In this document: positions 7,909-12,726 of the stretch, piece by piece
Layout: every line of letters starts with the position of its first letter
Position numbering within the stretch: position 1 is the stretch's first letter
DNA from: Gammaproteobacteria bacterium RIFCSPHIGHO2_12_FULL_38_11
Lineage (GTDB): Bacteria > Pseudomonadota > Gammaproteobacteria > Coxiellales > Coxiellaceae
Assembly (NCBI GenBank): GCA_001801515.1
Contig: MGXX01000021.1
Location: 1-12,726, forward strand
Length of the DNA: 12,726 nt
Reading direction: 5' to 3'
Program-made: the position numbers and the translations under genes
Notes under the pieces: generated by a model
Database searches by the model: none
Told to the model about the DNA's origin: nothing
Seen by the model: the letters and a program-made list of their open reading frames with translations, nothing else

Positions 7909-8577
7909 CTATTGCTTAACCAATTGACCATCCACAAAATGATAACGTGCTCCTTGATGCACAAACGCAATAATTTGTCCCCGCTTCAACGCCGCTTCTT
8001 TCAATAACAACAAAGAATGATCAAACTGGTCCTTCAATGGTGCCGCATTTACATTCGATTGGATATCATTTTTTTTCACAATCACCACAACGTAAGCTTC
8101 ATTGCCTGACCCCGCTGCCCGCAAACGGATCCGTTTTTCAATATCCGCCTCATTTTGGTAAACAGGACGGCCGACAATATAGCGATCCAATGAGCGCAGC
8201 TGCATTGCCCACTTATTAATATTGTAACCATCACTTTGGAATAACGAAATATAAACCGTCGTTTCATCTTCTGACAATGTTTGAATTGAGGCAGATTGTT
8301 CACTCGCCTTTATTTTCAGCTTTGATAATTCCAACTCTGCTTCAGTTTTGATAGCGATTAGTGGTTTAATCGTATTGCGTAAAAATAAAGAACTTTCCCA
8401 ATCGCCGCCGCTCATCACATGGTCAACTGCGGTAATCACCGCATTGAGTAAGCCCGCTTTGTCTTCTTTTGAAAGCGTTTCTTTTGAGAAAAATTGTCGT
8501 GCAAAGTCAGAAAATTCACGCGCTTCTTTGTCGAGGCATTCGAGTAATTGTTTTTTGAGGTTTTGGCTTTTGTCCAT
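7909..8577 (-). CDS. icmQ: IcmQ, Dot/Icm membrane-active component
   Basis: The 222-residue product resembles Legionella IcmQ (191 residues), particularly GGDWESSLFLRNTIKPLIAI (57-76), VYISLFQSDG (108-117), RPVYQNEADI (137-146) and the FVHQGARYHF-to-end block. IcmQ inserts into membranes and is held in check by IcmR. Its C-terminal domain has an ADP-ribosyltransferase-like fold that binds NAD+. About 30 residues are extra compared with Legionella, mostly at the N-terminus (1-35) and in the 80-105 linker. ATG 8577 has only a weak Shine-Dalgarno sequence (AAGATAG), and a strong hairpin lies 26 nt upstream. Expression may therefore depend on translation or RNA structure of the preceding gene. 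It is followed by dotM. Confidence 0.93.
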   Translation of the reverse strand: MDKSQNLKKQLLECLDKEAREFSDFARQFFSKETLSKEDKAGLLNAVITAVDHVMSGGDWESSLFLRNTIKPLIAIKTEAELELSKLKIKASEQSASIQTLSEDETTVYISLFQSDGYNINKWAMQLRSLDRYIVGRPVYQNEADIEKRIRLRAAGSGNEAYVVVIVKKNDIQSNVNAAPLKDQFDHSLLLLKEAALKRGQIIAFVHQGARYHFVDGQLVKQ

Positions 8578-8602
8578 GAGCTATCTTAGCGCAATATTTG
8601 TA

Positions 8603-8624
8603 GAGACGCGATTTATCGCGTCTC
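8603..8624. repeat. Perfect 10-bp palindrome between the fir-like gene and icmQ
   Basis: GAGACGCGAT (8603-8612), two T residues and ATCGCGTCTC (8615-8624) form a perfect inverted repeat, one base after the stop codon of the upstream gene. In minus-strand RNA it folds as a very stable hairpin with no T-run after it, so it is not a classic terminator. It more likely stabilises or modulates the polycistronic RNA. The core resembles a short palindrome I remember as repeated in many bacterial genomes, which would make it a small mobile or REP-like repeat. That resemblance is from memory. Confidence 0.7.
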
Positions 8625-8625
8625 C

Positions 8626-8892
8626 TTATGACGGTTTTGGACCTGTTTCGATTTCTCTTTCTTCTTTAGGCGTTTCAAGTTCTTTTTTAGGCGTTTCAAG
8701 CTTAACCGTCGATTTCAGATGCTGACCCGCACCATTTGTAAGTCGAGTAGCATCAATAACACCCCGGAATATGGTAGTGAGCTCGCCGACCTGTTTTAAG
8801 ACTGTTTGAGCAATCTGCGCTTGATTCTTGGCAACGCCAGAAATCACCTCAGTTAATGTCGTTGTTTGTTTTTTTTCTTCATGATCTGACAT
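8626..8892 (-). CDS. Candidate FIR protein (functional homologue of IcmR)
   Basis: This 88-residue protein lies between icmS and icmQ, where Legionella pneumophila has icmR and other genera have unrelated-looking FIR genes encoding IcmQ partners. No sequence similarity to IcmR was recognised, as expected of this hypervariable group. A predicted amphipathic helix (about residues 13-50, with VISGVAKNQAQIAQTVLKQ) could pair with IcmQ. The C-terminal third is charged and low in complexity, with a seven-residue ELETPKK-like unit repeated twice (64-77). ATG 8892 with GGTGGGA close upstream is preferred to a GTG three codons earlier. The role is assigned by position and architecture only. A PmrA-like promoter precedes it. 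Confidence 0.6.
   Translation of the reverse strand: MSDHEEKKQTTTLTEVISGVAKNQAQIAQTVLKQVGELTTIFRGVIDATRLTNGAGQHLKSTVKLETPKKELETPKEEREIETGPKPS
8665..8700 (-). repeat. 21-bp in-frame tandem repeat inside the fir-like gene
   Basis: TTTAGGCGTTTCAAG occurs at 8665-8679 and again at 8686-8700, a period of 21 bp or seven codons. It encodes the repeated LETPK units of the C-terminal tail. Such a repeat can expand or contract without shifting the frame. Confidence 0.75.
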
Positions 8893-8967
8893 AAATCCCA
8901 CCGAATTCGTTATAACACTTTGTTTTTAAAAGCACTCCGTGGCACCCTTTTCTTCCTACCTCACTCA

Positions 8968-9000
8968 ATTCTACCGTTCAAACCTTAAGAAAACATTAAG
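8968..9000 (-). promoter_or_regulatory. PmrA-type box and -10 upstream of the fir-icmQ-dotM-dotL arm
   Basis: On the minus strand, CTTAAT-GTTTT-CTTAAG (9000 to 8984) is a perfect YTTAAT-N5-YTTAAG tandem repeat, the PmrA binding element known from enteric bacteria and from Legionella/Coxiella Dot/Icm regulation. After a 10-nt gap comes TAGAAT (8973-8968), a good -10. The box covers the -35 position, as at PmrA-activated promoters. Transcription would begin about 65-70 nt before ATG 8892. The dotD promoter carries almost the same arrangement. Confidence 0.75.
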
Positions 9001-9065
9001 AGATTCAAATAAAATCACTTCTTATTGTTCAACTCTAGCAGATATTTGAGAAATTGCCGGAAAAC

Positions 9066-9407
9066 TCAATCATACATCAACTCATCCAACGGCACTTCAT
9101 CGCGTGTCGGACTGCTTTTCACAAGCTCGTTTAACACATCCAAGATACATAGTAAGCGCAAAACCTCGGGCGTAAATTCATCAAAATTTACTTTCACACC
9201 CAACAACGAACCTTCGACATCTTCATAGGTCGCCCCCAAACCATACCCCAAACATAATTGCGCCAACTGATCCGCGCGCTTGGTTAACCCAGGTAACAAT
9301 CCTGTTTCAGAAAATACTTCTTTATAATTTGCAACTGAACTTTTTAAGGTGAAATTCACACCCATTCGTTTCGCAATTGCTGTTAATTTTTTTTCTAAAT
9401 TGATCAT
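9066..9407 (-). CDS. icmS: IcmS, small acidic secretion adaptor
   Basis: IcmS is a cytoplasmic adaptor that pairs with IcmW, binds many effectors and docks on the DotL tail. The sequence matches Legionella IcmS (114 residues) over VFSETGLLPGLTKRADQL, CLGYGLGATY, EGSLLG, TPEVLRLLC and the end PLDELMYD. I place the start at ATG 9407 (113 residues), which overlaps the icmT stop as ATGA and has GGTGG 6-7 nt upstream. The longer frame from ATG 9419 has no Shine-Dalgarno sequence and would add four residues beyond the family length. The overlap indicates translational coupling to icmT. A 173-bp gap with its own promoter separates it from the next gene. Confidence 0.95.
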   Translation of the reverse strand: MINLEKKLTAIAKRMGVNFTLKSSVANYKEVFSETGLLPGLTKRADQLAQLCLGYGLGATYEDVEGSLLGVKVNFDEFTPEVLRLLCILDVLNELVKSSPTRDEVPLDELMYD

Positions 9408-9661
9408 TGCATCCACCATGGCACAGCGATTTTACGCGGTCCCGCTAAAAAACTGCGAAACCAACGAAAAAAAATAATCGGCGTAAATCCATAACGATTT
9501 AAAATTGAAAAAAATGTAATTAAAACGACTGTGATACCCAATGTCCATAAGCTTATGTGCATTAGAAAAATCACAACAGGAAAGGCCGCACGACCATCCC
9601 AGATAAAAAATCTCACTGGGCGGGCTGAATCTCGCCAATGTGCGTTGGGATCGATTGCCAT
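9404..9661 (-). CDS. icmT: IcmT, small inner-membrane Dot/Icm protein
   Basis: The 85-residue product matches IcmT (86 residues in Legionella), with the hallmark HWRDSARPVRFFIWDGRAAFP (split here as residues 8-28), FFSILNRYGFTP and RWFRSFLAGPRK near the end. Hydrophobic segments at about 27-55 make it an inner-membrane protein. In Legionella it is needed for secretion, and its C-terminus affects bacterial exit from host cells. ATG 9661 has GGAG 8 nt upstream. It heads the minus-strand cluster and is divergent from the methyltransferase gene, with 62 bp between the two starts. Its stop overlaps the icmS start by 4 bp. Confidence 0.95.
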   Translation of the reverse strand: MAIDPNAHWRDSARPVRFFIWDGRAAFPVVIFLMHISLWTLGITVVLITFFSILNRYGFTPIIFFRWFRSFLAGPRKIAVPWWMQ

Positions 9662-9723
9662 GCTATTTACTCCATTTATTGTTATGGTATCCTACAAGAA
9701 AATAAAATGCATCACATTATCCT
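9662..9723. promoter_or_regulatory. Divergent promoter region between icmT and the methyltransferase gene
   Basis: Both genes start at the ends of this 62-bp AT-rich gap, so it should hold two promoters, or one of the genes is transcribed from elsewhere. On the plus strand TTGTTA, 18 nt and TAAAAT form a fair promoter whose RNA would start only a few bases before ATG 9724. On the minus strand TAGGAT is a possible -10 with a poor -35. No PmrA-type TTAA-N7-TTAA element is present here. Confidence 0.4.
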
Positions 9724-10389
9724 ATGTCCGCCCATACATTACAAATAACACCTGAATTAATTAACTACCTCCATGAACACTCAATTCAAGAACCTGATTT
9801 ATTAAAAGCATTGCGCGAAGAAACAGTAAAAACGTTTGAAGCTGCCCCCATGCAAATCTCACCCGAACAAGGTCAATTTTTTCGATTTTTACTACAAACG
9901 ATGAATGCCAAAAATGTCTTGGAAATAGGCACTTTCACAGGTTACAGCGCAATATGCATGGCACTCGCCCTGCCTGATGATGGTCATGTCACCTGTTGCG
10001 ACCTCAGTTATGATTGGACGCGCATGGCAGTAAAATATTGGGAATTAATGCACCTTAATAAAAAAATCACACTGCATTTAGCACCTGCGATAAATACCTT
10101 GCAATCACTCATCGATAATAATCAACAAAACACCTATGATTTTGCTTTTATCGATGCCGACAAACCCAATTATTCAAATTATTATGAATATAGTTTACAG
10201 CTGGTGCGTTCGGGTGGCGTTATCGCAATTGACAACGTTTTATGGGGCGGTGAAGTCATTAATCCAGAAAATCAAAATAAAAACACGCTTGCAATTCACG
10301 AATTAAATAATAAAATCGCACAGGATGATCGCGTGACTATTTGTATGCTACCGATAGGCGATGGGTTAACACTTGCTCGCCGGAAGTAA
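9724..10389 (+). CDS. Class I SAM-dependent O-methyltransferase (catechol/caffeoyl-CoA type)
   Basis: The 221-residue protein has the full Methyltransf_3 layout. SAM motif I is VLEIGTFTGYSA (65-76), an acidic residue follows in CCDLSYD, the metal-binding motif is FIDADK (142-147), and IAIDNVLWGGEV (168-179) supplies D170-N171 for the divalent cation. It should methylate a vicinal-diol or catechol-like substrate using S-adenosylmethionine in the cytoplasm. The actual substrate is not indicated. Length is typical. The start ATG 9724 has no recognisable Shine-Dalgarno sequence and may be read from a nearly leaderless RNA. It sits between icmT and dotD but is not a known secretion component, and it is followed by a 212-bp gap with a separate dotD promoter. 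Confidence 0.93.
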   Translation: MSAHTLQITPELINYLHEHSIQEPDLLKALREETVKTFEAAPMQISPEQGQFFRFLLQTMNAKNVLEIGTFTGYSAICMALALPDDGHVTCCDLSYDWTRMAVKYWELMHLNKKITLHLAPAINTLQSLIDNNQQNTYDFAFIDADKPNYSNYYEYSLQLVRSGGVIAIDNVLWGGEVINPENQNKNTLAIHELNNKIAQDDRVTICMLPIGDGLTLARRK

Positions 10390-10535
10390 TGAAGCATCAG
10401 CAGCAGGTGAAAATAACAGAATTCTTTCACATGCAGACTGAATTTTCGCTTAAAAAAACTTAAATCCTAAAAACATGTACGAAATATTACTCGAATAGAC
10501 TTTTGCTAACAATGCAGTGATAATAATCAAGTAAA

Positions 10536-10568
10536 AATAATGTTATCTTAAGGAAGCTCATATAGAAT
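10536..10568 (+). promoter_or_regulatory. PmrA-like element and -10 upstream of dotDCB
   Basis: AATAAT-GTTAT-CTTAAG (10536-10552) has one perfect and one degenerate half-site of the PmrA-type tandem repeat. TAATGTTATCTTAAGG (10538-10553) is identical at 15 of 16 positions to the element upstream of the fir-like gene. Both are followed by exactly 9 nt and TAGAAT (here 10563-10568). Transcription would begin near 10575, giving a leader of about 27 nt before dotD. Confidence 0.65.
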
Positions 10569-10601
10569 AGTGAAGTTCTGTCAATTTAATGGAAAAAGAG
10601 C

Positions 10602-11123
10602 ATGAATAAAAACACATGGAAATTGATTCTACTCCCTTCTCTACTATTTTTACTAACCAGCTGCTCCAGCGGCAAAAAAATCGTCGATTTGAATTTACAA
10701 TATTTACCGGCACACTCCGTCCCCGTCGAAACAACCAATCAAGAAGCGCAGGCCCAAATTGCTGAAGCGGCGACCGCGGTCGGCCAATCATTACAAGAAT
10801 TATCAGCTGTGCAAATGACCGTGCATCCACCCCAAAAGTTACAAAAACCGTTTAATCCGAAAGCAATCGGCATGAGCAAGTTAGCCTCCGTTAGCTGGAC
10901 AGGTCCTGTTAAACCCTTGCTGAAAAAAATTGCGCAAGCAACGAATTATAAATTACGTGTCATCGGCAGAGAACCCAACTTGCCGGTATTGGTTTCAATA
11001 GACGTTAACAATAAACCGATCGCAGATATTTTGCGTAACGTAATGTATCAAGTAGTGATGAAAGCGAATATTGCAGTTTACCCCAAATCACATACTATTG
11101 AACTTCGTTATAATGGGAATTAA
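10602..11123 (+). CDS. dotD: DotD, outer-membrane lipoprotein of the Dot/Icm core
   Basis: DotD (173 residues, about 163 in Legionella) is an outer-membrane lipoprotein that, with DotC, brings DotH to the outer-membrane core complex. A signal peptide (WKLILLPSLLFLLTSC) ends in the lipobox LTSC with Cys21 as the lipidation site. The mature part includes VSWTGPVKPLLKKIAQATNY and VLVSIDVNNKPIADILRNV, resembling the secretin N-domain-like fold known for DotD. ATG 10602 is preceded by the purine-rich GGAAAAAGAGC. An earlier ATG at 10588 gives only six codons. It is first in a dotD-dotC-dotB operon with its own PmrA-like promoter, and dotC starts 17 bp after it. Confidence 0.95.
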   Translation: MNKNTWKLILLPSLLFLLTSCSSGKKIVDLNLQYLPAHSVPVETTNQEAQAQIAEAATAVGQSLQELSAVQMTVHPPQKLQKPFNPKAIGMSKLASVSWTGPVKPLLKKIAQATNYKLRVIGREPNLPVLVSIDVNNKPIADILRNVMYQVVMKANIAVYPKSHTIELRYNGN

Positions 11124-11140
11124 TTGAGGAATTTATCGCG

Positions 11141-11950
11141 ATGACGTTTTTTAATCGCATCACAACATCCTTTATCGGCGCAATTGCCTTATTTTATGCA
11201 GCCAATATTGCTTTTGCAGATGACGACACGCCCACGTTAAATGCCAATGTAGGCTATATTTCAATTCAACATTTGCCAGTGGGTGGCGACCGAGTGAACC
11301 CCATTCGGTTTGCTGCCATTCGTCAAGCAGCAACTTCTCTTGGAGCACGGGGTGGTTTAGCCTGGGAAGGCAGAAATATTGATGCCGCATTACAAACAGA
11401 AAGCATATTTTTAGATCAAGTTTTCAATTTCAACCTACTACTCCTCGGCCATAATGTATTACCGCCCGTATTAGATCAGAGTAATAATAATTTAAATCTC
11501 GATAATAACGACACACTCCGTATCGCAACCAAAGCGTATAAAATTCTTCGTCCTGCACGCTTTGTAACAGCGCCACCCAATTGGCGTGATTATATGTGGA
11601 TGCGCTTTCAAAGACCCACTTTACCCGATCGTTCACTGTTGCCAGAAACTAAAGCAGAAGAGCAAGTGTGGAATCATTACATATTAAAAGGCTGGCATAG
11701 TGGATGCGAGCAAGCTTTAGCAATTTTTACTGATAACCTCAACCGGATGAAGCGCGATATGCTAGGAATGATTTTATATCGAAAATTATTGGCGTTACAT
11801 ATGGTCAGCGCACCCTTTGTTGCGAGTGCTGACTTGGGCGTAACAGGCGATGCATCTCAACTACGCATCAATGATCAAATATTACGAATCACCGGACAAT
11901 CACAATTACAACCGAATCCGACTAAATGGAAGCCCGTTATAACGAAGTGA
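11141..11950 (+). CDS. dotC: DotC, outer-membrane core component without visible lipobox
   Basis: This 269-residue protein matches DotC (about 303 residues in Legionella), with RQAATSLGARGGLAWE, APPNWRDYMWMRF and the HSGCEQALAIF region. DotC works with DotD to assemble DotH in the outer membrane. The N-terminus is a normal signal peptide with a likely signal peptidase I site after AFA (residue 26). Legionella DotC is a lipoprotein, but here there is no cysteine near the cleavage site. The only cysteine is C189 inside the conserved GWHSGCEQA. No alternative in-frame start upstream supplies a lipobox. GAGG lies about 11 nt before ATG 11141, a long spacing. The gene follows dotD closely, and dotB follows after 97 bp. 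Confidence 0.93.
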   Translation: MTFFNRITTSFIGAIALFYAANIAFADDDTPTLNANVGYISIQHLPVGGDRVNPIRFAAIRQAATSLGARGGLAWEGRNIDAALQTESIFLDQVFNFNLLLLGHNVLPPVLDQSNNNLNLDNNDTLRIATKAYKILRPARFVTAPPNWRDYMWMRFQRPTLPDRSLLPETKAEEQVWNHYILKGWHSGCEQALAIFTDNLNRMKRDMLGMILYRKLLALHMVSAPFVASADLGVTGDASQLRINDQILRITGQSQLQPNPTKWKPVITK

Positions 11951-12011
11951 TGGTAAGAAACATGTTCCTAAGCGCGAGTCAGAAGCCCTACGAGTGAAAA
12001 TTTAAATAAAA

Positions 12012-12040
12012 GCGAACGCAGTGAGCGTTAGTTCGCGGAG
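12012..12040 (+). promoter_or_regulatory. GC-rich hairpin abutting the dotB ribosome binding site
   Basis: GCGAAC (12012-12017) can pair with GTTCGC (12031-12036), or the inner AACGC (12015-12019) with GCGTT (12025-12029). The two folds are mutually exclusive. The dotB Shine-Dalgarno sequence GGAG (12037-12040) follows directly, 7 nt before ATG 12048. The GC-rich composition differs from the AT-rich surroundings, and the GCGAACGCAGTGAGCG motif looks like a repetitive intergenic element. It could tune dotB translation or simply be an inserted repeat. Confidence 0.45.
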
Positions 12041-12047
12041 CGACAAA

Positions 12048-12726
12048 ATGCCAGACCCCATTTCAAACGAATCTTTTCTTTATCCCAACGAACCAATGCG
12101 CTTTGAAGCGCAAAATGTTGATGATTTATTGGTTTTTTGCCATCGCCTTAACGCATCTGACATCACCATTCAAACGGGAGAACCCATCACCGTTGAAGTG
12201 TACGGCCGTATCTACAAAATAACCAAACGTAAATTGGCCAACACGGAAACCGGTGAAATTTTAAATGCAATTTATGGACCCAACGGCACAACGCAAATTA
12301 TGCGCGGCACCGATTTAGACACGCACTATGAAGTGCGGCCAAGTCGCAATGAACGCTTTCGTTATCGTGTAAATGGTGTGGGTTGTTATGTTGAAGGTCA
12401 CGAAGGCATACAAATTACGATTCGTACCATCCCCTCTACACCACCTGATATTTCAACATTGAATTTACCGAAACAAATTATTGATGCCATGGCGCCACAA
12501 GAAGGAGTTGTTTATATCACAGGCGCAACCGGTTCCGGTAAAAGCACCTTATTAGCATCGATTATTAAATCTCTTGCAGAAGAGTCTACTGGCAATCGCA
12601 AAATACTCACTTATGAATCACCCATTGAATTTGTTTATGACAGCATAGAAATGCCATCTTCTATTGTTGCACAATCTGAAATTCCAAAGCATTTGCCCAC
12701 TTTTGCAGAAGGTGTTCGCAACGCAT
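12048..12726 (+). CDS. dotB: DotB, secretion ATPase (N-terminal part, cut by right edge)
   Basis: DotB is the PilT/VirB11-like hexameric ATPase of the Dot/Icm machine. It is cytoplasmic and is recruited to the DotO energy complex at the inner membrane. The visible 226 codons give the N-terminal domain (FEAQNVDDLLVFCHRLNASD, ITIQTGEPITVEVYGR) and the start of the ATPase domain, with Walker A GATGSGKST (residues 159-167) and the Asp-box-like segment ILTYESPIEF. Legionella DotB has about 377 residues, so roughly 150 are beyond the edge. The start ATG 12048 has GGAG 7 nt upstream. There is no sign of damage in the visible part. It is third in the dotDCB operon. Confidence 0.96.
   Translation, partial: MPDPISNESFLYPNEPMRFEAQNVDDLLVFCHRLNASDITIQTGEPITVEVYGRIYKITKRKLANTETGEILNAIYGPNGTTQIMRGTDLDTHYEVRPSRNERFRYRVNGVGCYVEGHEGIQITIRTIPSTPPDISTLNLPKQIIDAMAPQEGVVYITGATGSGKSTLLASIIKSLAEESTGNRKILTYESPIEFVYDSIEMPSSIVAQSEIPKHLPTFAEGVRNA

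Noticed and set aside
8348..8725. Plus-strand open frame of 125 codons opposite icmQ and the fir-like gene
   Set aside because: It is a serine-rich antisense reading of the icmQ and fir-like coding sequence, with no protein-like features or ribosome binding site.
10407..10430. GTGAAA and TTTCAC inverted repeat after the methyltransferase gene as a terminator
   Set aside because: The stem is only 6 bp with a 12-nt AT-rich loop and no T-run follows on the plus strand.
10449..10464. CTTAA repeated at 10449-10453 and 10459-10463 upstream of dotD, resembling a PmrA box
   Set aside because: The half-sites are 10 rather than 11 bp apart and no good -10 lies at the expected distance. The element at 10536-10568 fits better.
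10558..10830. Minus-strand open frame opposite the dotD promoter and signal peptide
   Set aside because: It is antisense to the lipobox-bearing dotD start and crosses its promoter, with no supporting features.
1..12726. CRISPR array, tRNA or rRNA genes, insertion sequence transposase
   Set aside because: No regularly spaced repeats, no cloverleaf-like or rRNA sequence and no transposase-like protein were seen on either strand.

Overview
The window is an AT-rich stretch (roughly 40% GC by eye) carrying a large part of a Dot/Icm type IVB secretion system. The gene set icmT-icmS-(icmR-like)-icmQ-icmP/dotM-icmO/dotL on the minus strand and dotD-dotC-dotB on the plus strand points to a gammaproteobacterium of the order Legionellales. 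Placing dotDCB next to icmTS recalls, from memory, the Coxiella/Rickettsiella side of the order rather than Legionella, where dotDCB sits with dotA/icmVWX. That placement is an inference from gene order and protein resemblance only.

Layout. 1-37: start of an unidentified minus-strand gene that runs off the left edge and carries an octanucleotide tandem repeat. 223-1398 and 1537-2994: two stand-alone AAA-type ATPases on the minus strand (DUF4143-type and DUF234/archaeal-type), each with a C-terminal PD-(D/E)XK-like nuclease region. Each is preceded by its own dense set of inverted repeats lying against or over the ribosome binding site. 3108-4322: an FAD-dependent monooxygenase-like gene following dotL by 31 bp. 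4354-9661 (minus): dotL, dotM, icmQ, a small fast-evolving gene in the icmR position (candidate FIR gene), icmS and icmT. 9724-10389 (plus): a catechol-type SAM-dependent O-methyltransferase. 10602-12726 (plus): dotD, dotC and the first 226 codons of dotB, which runs off the right edge.

How the genes work together. DotC and DotD belong to the outer-membrane core of the machine. DotB is the cytoplasmic hexameric ATPase. DotL and DotM form the inner-membrane coupling complex that receives effectors. IcmS is the small acidic adaptor that docks on the DotL tail. IcmQ and its partner (IcmR, or an FIR protein in other genera) form a chaperoned membrane-active pair. IcmT is a small inner-membrane protein.

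Most useful observations. (1) The promoter regions of the candidate fir-icmQ-dotM-dotL arm and the dotDCB arm share a 16-bp element identical at 15 positions, each followed by exactly 9 nt and a TAGAAT -10. The fir copy is a perfect CTTAAT-N5-CTTAAG PmrA-type box. (2) The 88-residue protein between icmS and icmQ is a candidate new icmR functional homologue. (3) DotC has an ordinary signal peptide but no lipobox cysteine. (4) The two nuclease-ATPase genes have unrelated but similarly complex palindromic leaders, which could be self-recognised operators of a poorly described family.
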